The notes: generated by a model not told the origin, from the sequence alone. A DNA stretch of 33,953 nt from a bacterium (GCA_024231775.1 JAAEQG010001093.1:1-33953), one strand, 5' to 3'; shown: positions 1 through 7,232, counted from the first letter of the stretch. A program made the numbers and translations.

Positions 1-290
1 CGAGGGGACGTTGCACTGGCCGTAGTGGTTGGCTCCCCAGGCCACGATCGTACCGTCGGACTTCAGGCCCAGGCTGTGGTACGCACCCCCCGCGACGCCA
101 ACGAAGTCCGTGTTCGGCGATGGGACGTCGCACTGGCCGTCAGTGTTGTCTCCCCAGGCCACGATCGAGCCGTCGGACTTCAGGCCCAGGCTGTGGACCA
201 TGCCCCCTGCGACGCCAACGAAGTCCGCGTTCGGCGAGGAGACGTTGCACTGGCCGTAGTAGTTGGCTCCCCAAGCCACGATCGTACCGC
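1..290. repeat. 117-bp tandem coding repeats (RCC1-like units)
   Basis: The same block (GCTCCCCAGGCCACGATCG and what follows) begins near 31, 148 and 265, a period of 117 bp or 39 residues. Each unit encodes one RCC1-like blade of the minus-strand beta-helix protein. The copies are nearly identical at DNA level, pointing to recent duplication or gene conversion. The array continues past the left edge. Confidence 0.85.
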
Positions 291-1770
291 CGATGTCGCA
301 TTCGTCGGGCACTCCGTTGGTGTTGCAGTCGGCGCTGGTGCCGCCGAGGATGTCACAAGCATCCAACGTCCCGTTGCTGTTGCAGTCGTTGCTTTGTCCG
401 CAGCCGGGAAGGTTGCAGGCGCCGCTCAATGCGTCGCAGTCAAGGTCACAGATGTCTGGAACGTCGTTCGCGTTGCAGTCCAGGGAGTACTCATACGCGC
501 CCATGTCCACGATCGGCGGGGTGCCATGACCGGTATCCGGCGTCGCCGGGTCATCCCAGAACCGAGGGTGGTCAGCCAGATCGGTGGTGATGTTACCCGG
601 CACGGCTCCGTTGCTGCCCGCGTCGATACAGGGTGAGCCGCCCGACAGGCGAAGGTTGTCGTCTTCCGTCCCAAGTGTGTTATCTGCTCCGTCGGCATCC
701 ATGAAGAGCGGGTTAGCATCGATGCAGCCGGTCCCGAACCACGGTTGGCCGGTGCCACCCTGCACGTCGCTGTAGATAACGGTCGCATTACCCCAGATCT
801 GCGGATCGGCCGGAGCAGTGTTGCCCCACAGGATGCAGTTGGTCAATGTCGGAGTGCAGTTGTAGTTCTCCATCGCGCCGCCGTAGGTATCGGCGGTGTT
901 GCCGGCGAACGTACAGTTGATCACTGATGGGTTGCTCCAGAGGTTGCGCATGCCGCCGGCCCACCAGCCGGCCGCGTTCCCGTTGAATACGCAGTTCGTC
1001 ACCGTCGGCGTTCCGCTGTAGCTGAGCATCCCTCCGCCATATTCCGCGGCCGAGTTTCCAGAGAAGGTGCAGTCGGTCACCGTCGGGCTGCTTGTGTTGT
1101 TGGACATGCCTCCCCCTCCGGTCGTCGCCTCGTTTACGCGGAACGCGCAGTCGGTCACCGTCGGGCTGCTATCGTAGTTGGCCATGCCCGCGCCGAATTG
1201 GGCTTGGTTCCCCGCGAACACGCAGTTGCCAATCGCGGGGGCGCAGTTGTTATTGAACATGCCTCCGCCAAACAGGTAGCCGGCGTAGCTGGTCCCCGTG
1301 CCTCCGGTGACGGTGAATCCATCGAGCGTGGCGTTGTCCGCCCCCGTGACCACGCTGTAGCTGTTGTCGGAGGTGTCACCGATGATGCCGATGTCGCCAC
1401 TCAGGATGGAGGCGTTGCTGTCCACGTCGCGCAGGTCGGGATCGGGTGCACCGATCCCCGCGTAACCGCCCTTGAGCTCAACGCCGTTCAGCAACTGGAA
1501 GGTCGCCGAACGGTCCCCAGGTGTCACGTGGCCGCTTTCATCGCGGTCCGGTGTGTACGCTCCCTGGGCGACGCGAATGTGCGTCTCCACACCACTCGTA
1601 CCTGCCGCGACCAGAGCATCTTGGAGATACCGATACGCCGTACCCCAACTCGCCCCGTCTCCGTCCGCGGACGCATCGTCGTCGACGTACAGAATCGTCT
1701 GAGCCTGAACGGTGGCGGCGCAGGACAGGACGAGAACGGCTAACCACATCGGACTTCGCTGGAGGTTCAT
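1..1770 (-). CDS. Exported beta-helix / DCN-repeat / RCC1-like repeat protein (3' end beyond window)
   Basis: The frame is open for 590 codons from ATG 1770 to the left edge, so the C-terminus is missing. Residues 1-24 form a signal peptide (MNLQRSPMWLAVLVLSCAAT, then VQAQ). The mature start, ILYVDDDASADGDGASWGTA, is typical of planctomycete right-handed beta-helix proteins. Residues about 145-330 are degenerate beta-helix coils of the type PTVTDCTFSGNSAAEYGGGM. Residues about 431-495 carry acidic DCN-x-N-x-x-PDECD units resembling calcium-binding loops. From residue 497 there are RCC1-like units (IVAWGDNTDGQCDVP, HSLGLKSDG). Role is unknown; an extracellular or envelope adhesin or carbohydrate-binding protein is an inference. 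No partner gene is adjacent; the next element on the right is a plus-strand gene remnant. Confidence 0.85.
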   Translation of the reverse strand, partial: MNLQRSPMWLAVLVLSCAATVQAQTILYVDDDASADGDGASWGTAYRYLQDALVAAGTSGVETHIRVAQGAYTPDRDESGHVTPGDRSATFQLLNGVELKGGYAGIGAPDPDLRDVDSNASILSGDIGIIGDTSDNSYSVVTGADNATLDGFTVTGGTGTSYAGYLFGGGMFNNNCAPAIGNCVFAGNQAQFGAGMANYDSSPTVTDCAFRVNEATTGGGGMSNNTSSPTVTDCTFSGNSAAEYGGGMLSYSGTPTVTNCVFNGNAAGWWAGGMRNLWSNPSVINCTFAGNTADTYGGAMENYNCTPTLTNCILWGNTAPADPQIWGNATVIYSDVQGGTGQPWFGTGCIDANPLFMDADGADNTLGTEDDNLRLSGGSPCIDAGSNGAVPGNITTDLADHPRFWDDPATPDTGHGTPPIVDMGAYEYSLDCNANDVPDICDLDCDALSGACNLPGCGQSNDCNSNGTLDACDILGGTSADCNTNGVPDECDIGGTIVAWGANYYGQCNVSSPNADFVGVAGGMVHSLGLKSDGSIVAWGDNTDGQCDVPSPNTDFVGVAGGAYHSLGLKSDGTIVAWGANHYGQCNVPS

Positions 1771-1874
1771 GACGCTCCCCCCGTAGGATGGATAGTTGAC
1801 TGTTGCTGGTCCTTAGACCATCAAGCATCGTAACAGATCGATGGGGCACGATTCAAGAGTGCGACGGGGTGGTG

Positions 1875-2111
1875 CGCTGGAGTGCGGGTTTTGCCTGGCG
1901 CTCCAGCTACCCTCCAACTGGCACGGCGACCGGCATCTCCGCCGGCGGACTCACCATCGGGGGGTCCGGCTACAACCCTGCGGGAGTCCAAGAGGCCTGG
2001 ATGGCTCATGTGCCGGAGCCGAGCACCCTGGTGCTGATCGCACTGGGCGCTTGGCTGCCCGCGCAACACCGTCGCCGTCGAGGACACGCCCAGACGCGGC
2101 CCTCTCCGTAG
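1875..2111 (+). pseudogene. C-terminal remnant of a PEP-CTERM (HAF-repeat-like) exported protein
   Basis: The plus-strand frame ending at stop 2109-2111 reads ATGISAGGLTIGG, SGYNPAGVQEAWMAHVPEPS, a short hydrophobic segment (TLVLIALGAWLP) and a basic tail (QHRRRR). This is the complete PEP-CTERM sorting signature: VPEP, a membrane helix, then an arginine cluster. The part just before it resembles the end of HAF-repeat proteins. There is no plausible start or signal peptide upstream, and the frame before about 1875 is not protein-like, so only the 3' end survives. It lies directly against the left end of the mobile island, suggesting the rest was lost in the same rearrangement. Confidence 0.6.
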
Positions 2112-2192
2112 GCTGTCTGGCCCGACGTCGACGGCCGCAGCGATGGCCTCGGGGATCGTAGCTAAGACCTTATCCTGGGCGAGGTTGATCAC
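2106..2192 (-). pseudogene. Truncated island ORF, cut at the island's left junction
   Basis: A GTG start at 2192 overlaps the TGA stop of the 130-aa gene by 4 nt (GTGA), the usual sign of translational coupling. The frame begins VINLAQDKVLATIPEAIAAA and continues VDVGPDSL, which looks like real protein. At about 2106 it becomes plain antisense of the PEP-CTERM remnant and runs on without family-like sequence to a stop at 1821. I read this as the first ~28 codons of an island gene whose remainder was removed. I do not recognise the family. Confidence 0.45.
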
Positions 2193-2581
2193 CCCGTGCT
2201 GGTCAGCTCCCGGTCGCCCGCCGCCTTGACCTTGGCGATGTGGCCCTCGAACACCTTGTGGGGCACCGAGGCTGTCGCCTGCCAGCGGGACGACTGGCTC
2301 TTGTTGAGTCCGAGGTCTCCCAAACCGGTCGCATCGTGCGACCGGTTTCCGCTGGGCCTTCCGCCCTTGTGCTTCTCCATCGCCTTGAGCAGTTCCCCCG
2401 CCCGCCGTTCGGCCCGGATCTTGATCTCGGCGCAGTTGTTCTGCATCTCCAGGCCGCCCTTGACCTGGGCGTAATAGACCCGCATGGCTTCGGCCTTGTC
2501 GCGGATACCCTTCGCCTCATCGACGGTAGCGATCTTCGCAAGATCGGAACGAAGCTGGTTGAACTTGGTTAAGGTCGCCAC
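2189..2581 (-). CDS. 130-aa phage/plasmid-type accessory protein
   Basis: The GTG start at 2581 lies 1 nt after the TAG stop of the ParB-like gene, so the two are co-translated. The protein is mostly helical and charged: residues 1-60 are a likely helical region (IATVDEAKGIRDKAEAMRVY), residues 55-72 read IRAERRAGELLKAMEKHKGG, and residues 85-105 read LGDLGLNKSQSSRWQATAS. The pattern GELLK...GGRP...L.DLG..K.QSSRWQ is common in phage and plasmid proteins encoded near ParB-like or methyltransferase genes. The SSRWQ part resembles a ParB/KorB-type helix-turn-helix. Function is unknown; DNA binding is plausible. Confidence 0.75.
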   Translation of the reverse strand: MATLTKFNQLRSDLAKIATVDEAKGIRDKAEAMRVYYAQVKGGLEMQNNCAEIKIRAERRAGELLKAMEKHKGGRPSGNRSHDATGLGDLGLNKSQSSRWQATASVPHKVFEGHIAKVKAAGDRELTSTG

Positions 2582-2582
2582 G

Positions 2583-2924
2583 CTAGAACATCCCCTGCAA
2601 CGCCGCCAGCGTCGTCGCCAGGGCGTCGTCGTCCCAGTTCGCTAGCTCGGCGGTACGGTTCAACGCGATCCCCAGCGCCGCCGCCCGCGTATCGTCGATG
2701 TCCAGCTCGACCACGTCCGCGTGCTCAACGCCGTCCGCGAGCAACGCCGTCAGCCGACCGTTGCCGCCGATGACCTTGCCGGTGCCCTTCTGAACCACCA
2801 GCGGTTCGACCTGCCCGAACTCCTTGAGGCTGGCAGCGATTGCGGTTAGATTTCGCTGGTCGTGACGCCGGGCGTTGGCCGGGTCGGGGTGCAGGTCGGA
2901 GAGCTTGGTGCGTTGTAGCTTCAC
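2583..2924 (-). CDS. ParB/sulfiredoxin-fold N-terminal domain protein
   Basis: This is a 113-aa protein with the ParB-N/Srx fold. It begins with the strand MKLQRTKLSDLHPDPANARR, followed by a helix (NLTAIAASLKEFGQVEPLVV), then KGTGKVIGGNGRLTAL. The last corresponds to the GxxRxxA nucleotide-binding box of ParB proteins. The C-terminal helix-turn-helix and dimerisation domains of chromosomal ParB are absent, so this is the short phage/plasmid form often found with DNA-modification or replication genes. It ends in TAG, one base before the GTG of the next gene, which shows that TAG acts as a true stop in this island. Confidence 0.85.
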   Translation of the reverse strand: MKLQRTKLSDLHPDPANARRHDQRNLTAIAASLKEFGQVEPLVVQKGTGKVIGGNGRLTALLADGVEHADVVELDIDDTRAAALGIALNRTAELANWDDDALATTLAALQGMF

Positions 2925-3046
2925 AATAGGCAGTCCCGGTCTAGTTTACATGCGGTTAAACGCGCTTCCTTGGCGGCATGGTCAATTCAGTTTCAGGCTA
3001 CAGCGATTAAAGGCCCATTAGTACCCCCTGCCCACCATTCTGCACC

Positions 3047-3199
3047 TTAACCACCACCGAACCCCCAGTCCTCCGTCACGGTCTTGCGCGAGTGGCACGC
3101 ATGGCGCGGAATACCCAGGAAGGACCCACGCTGGACGCGGATGCCGCAGGGGTTTGTCTTCAGTTCGCTGGCGATCCAGCCCCATGACTTATGCCGCAC
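3047..3199 (-). CDS. Possible 50-aa coupled small protein
   Basis: A GTG at 3199 starts 11 nt inside the end of the Spo11-like gene. It opens a 50-codon frame (VRHKSWGWIASELKTNP..., ending VTEDWGFGGG) that stops at 3047. Tight overlap, lack of any other gene before 2924 and a non-repetitive composition favour a real small ORF. No family is recognised and no good ribosome site is visible. It could equally be noncoding. Confidence 0.3.
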   Translation of the reverse strand: MRHKSWGWIASELKTNPCGIRVQRGSFLGIPRHACHSRKTVTEDWGFGGG

Positions 3200-4073
3200 C
3201 GTCCCACGCCTCAAGCCAACGCTGCAGCGTGCCTTGCTCTGCTGACTCCACCGCACGGGTACGCTCAAGCGCCTCGCGGTCAACGTGGCGTAGGATGCAC
3301 TCCCGCGCAATGTCACGCAGACGCGGTGCCGGAATCGCGTCCACTTCCACAGATCCACCGACGAACCCCTTGGCCCGGCTGTCGGTCTTCTTTGTCGGGC
3401 GGGTAGGCAGATCAAGATCGGTGATCTGCCCTTGGGTGACGGCGATCCGCTCGAACGTCAGATCGGCGCCCGGTGCCAGTTCACGGAGCTGCGCTTCGAG
3501 CTTGCGGTCAATGTCAAGACCGGACGGGTCGTGATCGCCGAAGTAGTACAAGTGGCATGGGCAGTCTTTCGACGCCAGGCATTGTGCCGCACTCCAGACG
3601 TAGGAGAGGCTGGGATACCCTCGCGTAACCATCAGCGGAACGTCCCACTCCATCGTCACGTCCAGCAGCACACCGGCCAGGGCTTCCTTCTCCAACCACA
3701 GCTCGACGTACACGTCCTGATCGTTCCACAATGCTCGGCGATAGGTCCGCTGTGCGTCTCTGAGAAGGTGCCGTAGCCCCGTGTACGTCTCCGGCTTGCG
3801 CTGCCAGCGCGTCGCATCCACGATGAAATCGTAGGGGATCCGGCCCTCGCGGCGCATGACACCCAGCAACCGACAGACGATGCCCTTGTACGCGGCCTCG
3901 GTCTTATCGATCGCACCGCGGGAGACCATCTGGTAGTAGATCTGCCGAACCGTCATCGGCTGACTGTCCTCCAGGATGTCCACCATCGCGTCCTTGAGGT
4001 GGTCTATTTCCCCCGCGGATCGGCGCCGCCGGGGTCTTATGGGCCTAGCCCCACAAGGACGGGTCTTAGCCAT
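3189..4073 (-). CDS. Spo11 / topoisomerase VI-A-like protein (Mini-A type)
   Basis: This 294-aa protein carries both modules of the type IIB topoisomerase A subunit. Residues 38-89 resemble the winged-helix (CAP) domain: TVRQIYYQMVSRG matches the RDIxY motif of Spo11/TopoVI-A, making Y47 (neighbour Y46) the predicted DNA-linking tyrosine. Next comes REGRIPYDFIVDATR, like LGIIPxxKGLV. The Toprim domain has WLEKEAL (E128, like VEKxxxF), TRGYPSLSYV (like GKGYPxxxxR) and FGDHDPSGLDID (D180 and D182, like DxDPxG), the metal-binding triad. At 294 aa it is shorter than TopoVI-A or Spo11 (about 360-400). No GHKL TopoVI-B subunit is encoded nearby, which fits the Mini-A class described from mobile elements. 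Expected activity is DNA cleavage or nicking with 5' covalent attachment, perhaps in replication or transfer; that role is inference. ATG 4073 overlaps the preceding small ORF. Confidence 0.75.
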   Translation of the reverse strand: MAKTRPCGARPIRPRRRRSAGEIDHLKDAMVDILEDSQPMTVRQIYYQMVSRGAIDKTEAAYKGIVCRLLGVMRREGRIPYDFIVDATRWQRKPETYTGLRHLLRDAQRTYRRALWNDQDVYVELWLEKEALAGVLLDVTMEWDVPLMVTRGYPSLSYVWSAAQCLASKDCPCHLYYFGDHDPSGLDIDRKLEAQLRELAPGADLTFERIAVTQGQITDLDLPTRPTKKTDSRAKGFVGGSVEVDAIPAPRLRDIARECILRHVDREALERTRAVESAEQGTLQRWLEAWDGAA

Positions 4074-4260
4074 GACGATCCTCCTCCCCCCGCCGCCGCG
4101 GACCGTCCCCGCCCAAGTCGCCCAGCTCGGACTTCGGGCTGGCTGTCTCCCCGGACGCGGGTTTCGGATCCTGATCAGCCGTACACCTGAACAGCTCGCA
4201 GGCTCCGCGGCTTTCCGCCGGCGTCGGTGGTCGTGATCGTGGTCGGTTGGTCGTCTTCAT
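4066..4260 (-). CDS. Possible 64-aa proline/charge-rich small protein
   Basis: An ATG at 4260 opens a 64-codon frame (MKTTNRPRSRPPTPAESRG...) whose TAA stop at 4066-4068 overlaps the ATG of the Spo11-like gene by 8 nt. The overlap suggests translational coupling. The protein is disordered in composition (Pro, Arg, Glu, Gly) with two cysteines (ACELFRC). It resembles no family known to me, and GC-rich DNA easily yields such frames by chance. Confidence 0.35.
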   Translation of the reverse strand: MKTTNRPRSRPPTPAESRGACELFRCTADQDPKPASGETASPKSELGDLGGDGPRRRGEEDRHG

Positions 4261-4286
4261 CGGCCTGCCGTCTCGCTGCTCGTGTC

Positions 4287-4424
4287 GTTTCGGAATTCGG
4301 TTCCCCCCCTTAGGGGGGGCTGTTCCGAATAGCATTTCCCAAATCCTAGAAACCCCTCTGGCGCTATCTGTATGCGTTTCGGAACCGCCCCCTCCTATAG
4401 GTTCCGTTCCGAATCGAATTCCGG
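4287..4424. repeat. Iteron-like TTCGGAA/TTCCGAA cluster with two dyads
   Basis: The motif GTTTCGGAA occurs at 4287 and 4376, and its inverse GTTCCGAAT at 4322 and 4406; further half-sites (AATTCGG, AATTCCGG) lie between and after them. CGGAACC (4380-4386) and GGTTCCG (4400-4406) form a 7-bp dyad spanning the stop of the ATPase gene. C7 (4303-4309), TTA, G7 (4313-4319) form an uninterrupted hairpin. The cluster lies between the RepA-like ATPase and the Spo11-like gene. It could be a replication origin, an operator or an intercistronic processing/termination site; the DNA alone does not decide. Confidence 0.5.
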
Positions 4425-5909
4425 ACACTGGTCGGCCAATTCGGTTGATTCCGCTTCCTGATCCGGTGTCTGACGTCGGTAGTAGCGAAGCGGACTGCCC
4501 TTCTTGCCGGTCCCCTCGGACGCCCAATACCCGTCCTTTGCTCCCTTCCGAAGATCTCTGCCTATGGTCTGCTTGGTGGGTGTTCTGATCCCCGAAGTGT
4601 CCGCGTCCCAGCCCGCCCGAAGCTCCTCAATCGTCAAGCCCGGTGCCCCCGTGGGTAGCATGGTGTCGAGCACCTTCGACCGTCCGGCCTGATTGGCATC
4701 CGCCCGTGAGCCGACCACGCGATAGCCATCCGGCTTCAACTCCAGGACGGTCTCGCTGGGGACTTCCGTGTACCGGGAGTAGCCCGTTAGTACTCGACAC
4801 GTGTCGTCGGAACGGATGGCGTCGAATCGCCTCAGCTCCAGGATCGTGTCCACGAATCCCCCCAGCGCACCCGAACCCCGAGCGGCCGTTGCTTGGCTAC
4901 CGTCACCCTTCTTGGCGTGATGAACCAGCAGTACGGTGGCCCCTGCCCCGGTCAGTTTATGCAGGGGCATCAGCGCGGCCTGGACGGTTGAGGCGTCGTT
5001 TTCGTCCTCGACCGGGCTAACGCTTGCCAGCGAGTCGAGCACGACCATATCGATGTTCTGCTCCGCCACGATCTCCGCCAGGTGATCCAGGAACGTCACC
5101 CACTCGGACATGGTGGGACGGGTCTTGAACGGTCGGATGATGAGACTGACCGCGTCAGTAAGTCCCGCCTCCTCGCGTCGGCTTCGCCATAGGTCAGCCC
5201 CTTCCTCCGATACGATGATCGCCCGGCCCGGCGCAATCGCCCCGCCGATGTCGCCGCCGTGGCATAGGCCCCGCAGCATCCAGCTCAGCAGCGTGGTTTT
5301 GCCCACCTTCCACAGTGCCACCAGTAGGGTGATCGACGCACGTGCAATGAACGGCTCCCATATCCACGGGACTGGTTCATCCTCACCAAAGTCGGTGATT
5401 GCCGTTGGCATAATGCGGCCCTCTTTCGTTTGTGACGTGCCACCCCGCACAGCTTCCGCGACTTCGTCCACGAGCACTGACGCTTCGGCGAACCAGTCGC
5501 CGTTCAGTCGGCTGTTACTCAGCTCGTTGAATGCTCGCTGCGCCCGGCTCAGCACCTCGCCCCGGTAGTATGCGGAGCGCACTTGCTGGGCGTAGTATGC
5601 AGCGTTGTGCCACGTGGGGACACTTTGGCCGACGTCTACGAGGAACTCGACGCCGCCCGCTGCCTCCAGCAATCTAGTGTCCGACAAGCGACCCTTGAGC
5701 GTGACCAAGTCAATTGGCACGCATTCGTCGATCATCGCCATTACCGTGCGCTAGATCACCCTCAGGCGGTTGTCTGTGAGCATCGTCGCGTTCACGACTC
5801 CCTCGATTGCGGGCGCGACTGATCCGGTGGACAACACAAGGGAGCCGACCAGCGCAGCTTCGGCGTCGTGGTCAATGATGGGGGTACGCACTTCGGACAA
5901 TGCTGTCAT
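4395..5909 (-). pseudogene. DnaB-N / RepA-type helicase-loader ATPase with an in-frame amber codon
   Basis: ATG 5909 follows a GAGGGTGAT ribosome site. The frame runs 505 codons to the TAG at 4395-4397 but contains TAG at codon 53 (5751-5753). Codons 10-125 form a DnaB-N domain (DHDAEAALVGSLVL, then PIDLVTLKGRL and LEAAGGVEFLV) that spans the amber. From about codon 175 comes a RepA/AAA_25 ATPase: Walker A WKVGKTTLL (K204 counting the amber codon) and Walker B IDMVVLDSLAS, followed by LLVHHAKKGDG and a GSGALGGFVD motif. The C-terminus resembles a winged helix. This architecture serves replication initiation in plasmids and prophages. The amber takes the place of an aromatic or polar residue in a conserved helix, so it is a mutation, a sequencing error or a suppressible codon. 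Internal ATG 5741 would give a 448-aa product lacking half of DnaB-N. Confidence 0.8.
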
Positions 5910-6014
5910 AGAATCACCCTCAATGCCGATCGCATACTTCTGGCGTACAGTCGCACATGCGCCCAACGGAGGCGGACTATAGCCCATGCCGTTAAGCGCA
6001 TGAATCGCACGGCG

Positions 6015-6204
6015 TCAAGCACTGGTCAGTCCCTCCACGAATCTCGCCACGTCCGCCACCTTGAATCTCAGCTTCCGCGCGACGATCACGCCGGGGAGCT
6101 GGCCTGTGCGGTGCAGGTTCTTGACTCCCCACACACTCAGACTGAGCTGTTCGCCTACGGCCTTGGCGTCCAGGAGCAATGGGCGATTTTTTGGGGGGGG
6201 TCAT
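6015..6204 (-). CDS. Excisionase-like helix-turn-helix protein with a frameshift at C8A6
   Basis: The coding frame, LLLDAKAVGEQLSLSVWGVK then LHRTGQLPGVIVARKLRFKV and ADVARFVEGL, is a clear HTH_17/excisionase-type domain of about 54 residues ending at TGA 6015. Its natural start is the ATG at 6204, which overlaps the upstream gene's TGA as ATGA. That ATG is in a different frame: the tract of eight C and six A (6200-6187) puts the two one base out. With one base fewer the frame would read MTPPKNRPLLLDAKAVGEQL. Alternatives are TTG 6179, a sequencing error, or slippage on the homopolymers. The role is probably control of island excision or transcription. Confidence 0.6.
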
Positions 6205-6410
6205 TGGGGCGCCTCCAGCGGCATACTGCGCTCAAGCAGCGCACGTTCGACCGCTGCGGGGTTCAGCAGTAGCCGCCGCCCGGCGTGCAGACACGGAATA
6301 CGCCCGGCCATAGCCTCAGCCCGTAGCCACGCGGCGGGGACACCGAGCCTCAGTGCCGCATTCCGGTACGGGAGGAACGTCTCGGTTTTGCTGGTCAGTG
6401 TGTCGCCCAT
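6201..6410 (-). CDS. Small helix-turn-helix DNA-binding protein
   Basis: From ATG 6410 the protein has 69 aa (MGDTLTSKTETFLPYRNAAL...). It contains an excisionase-like or MerR-like winged HTH: FLPYRNAALRLGVPAAWLRA as the recognition unit, then GRIPCLHAGRRLLLNPAAVE as the wing and final helix. A GTG at 6449 would add 13 residues but lacks a ribosome site. Its TGA overlaps the next gene's ATG (ATGA), so two small HTH proteins are coupled in series. Likely a regulator or recombination directionality factor of the island. Confidence 0.65.
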   Translation of the reverse strand: MGDTLTSKTETFLPYRNAALRLGVPAAWLRAEAMAGRIPCLHAGRRLLLNPAAVERALLERSMPLEAPQ

Positions 6411-6486
6411 ACCTAGACAGTGCGCGCGCTTTGCGGGGAAGGCCAGCACATTTTCTAGGCTGGGGATTTATATTTGATTAGGCGAT

Positions 6487-7161
6487 TTACTTTTGATTTA
6501 CGTGCGATTTACCTGCGGTTTTCTTCATGGCCGTGAGTGCCTCTTGGAACTTCTTCCGCGTGGGCATGTCGGTGGCTATCTTGCTACCGTGGGCCAGGAT
6601 TGTCTCGGCGTCCCTTCTGCCATAGGTGAAGTTCTTCTGCCCAACCCCCGGTGTATCCATGCCCGCCAACTTGGCGTACTTGTTCAATGTGCCGCTAGAC
6701 ACCCCCACCAAATCACAGAACGCGGGAACGCTATAGCCCGCGGTGTCAACCGCCGCCCCTGCCGTGGGATCTTCGTTGGACGGTGGAGAGCATACGGATA
6801 GGCGCAGCAGCTCCAGGTTGCGCCGCGCGTTCTCGATGCGACTTATTAGCTCTTCTGGCAGTTTCAGGAGTTGGGGGTTGCGGTCGCGTATTTCCAGAAA
6901 GAGCCCAGGGAGTCCCAGATCGACAACTTCCGGGATACCAAGTGCGACCGATGCTGCGTATTCCAGGACGCGGGGCAAGCCGTGGTTGACCATCTGCACG
7001 ATTGCCCCGCCCAGTGCGGGATCCCGCATACCCCTGGGCTGGATTGGGACTCCGCGTAGTATCTGCACGAGCCACTCGATTCGATCTTCGCAATCGTCAA
7101 GCTCTGGTAGGCGGAACCAGCGGAGGGTATCTCTCAGTTCGTCGTCGATCTGAATTGACAT
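6487..7161 (-). CDS. 224-aa island protein with possible C-terminal HTH
   Basis: ATG 7161 has GAAGGGA upstream. Residues 1-115 are acidic and leucine-rich and look globular (DDELRDTLRWFRLPELDDCE). Residues about 140-200 (YSVPAFCDLVGVSSGTLNKY, then AKLAGMDTPGVGQKNFTYGR and RDAETILAHG) resemble an HTH unit with a recognition helix SSGTLNKYAKLAG and a tyrosine-containing wing, as in terminase-small-subunit-like or MerR-like DNA binders. It is the first gene of the leftward island run, right after the attachment-site region, so it may regulate the cluster. No catalytic integrase motif (R-H-R-Y or Ser) is visible. No family name assigned. Confidence 0.65.
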   Translation of the reverse strand: MSIQIDDELRDTLRWFRLPELDDCEDRIEWLVQILRGVPIQPRGMRDPALGGAIVQMVNHGLPRVLEYAASVALGIPEVVDLGLPGLFLEIRDRNPQLLKLPEELISRIENARRNLELLRLSVCSPPSNEDPTAGAAVDTAGYSVPAFCDLVGVSSGTLNKYAKLAGMDTPGVGQKNFTYGRRDAETILAHGSKIATDMPTRKKFQEALTAMKKTAGKSHVNQK

Positions 7162-7184
7162 GATCTGGTCCCTTCAATCAGGCT

Positions 7185-7230
7185 GCTTCGAGCAATGCGC
7201 GGTGGACCAGTACCGCACATTGCTCGAAGC
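7185..7230. repeat. Long interrupted palindrome upstream of the island genes
   Basis: GCTTCGAGCAATG (7185-7197) and CATTGCTCGAAGC (7218-7230) are perfect 13-bp inverted arms. After one mismatch the pairing continues with GCGGT/ACCGC around an 8-nt loop. It lies 24 bp upstream of the first island gene and may be a regulator or recombinase site. Confidence 0.8.
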
Positions 7231-7232
7231 AC

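Noticed and set aside
25-636. Plus-strand frames opposite the left-end gene
   Set aside because: They mirror the tandem repeats of the minus-strand beta-helix/RCC1 gene.
3047-3415. 122-codon minus-strand ORF
   Set aside because: Most of it is out of frame with and inside the Spo11-like gene; only the last 50 codons beyond the overlap are kept as a weak candidate.
4395-5909. Genome- or island-wide reassignment of TAG
   Set aside because: The ParB-like gene ends in TAG one base before the next start, and the ATPase gene itself ends in TAG, so TAG is a working stop here; suppression at a single site remains possible.
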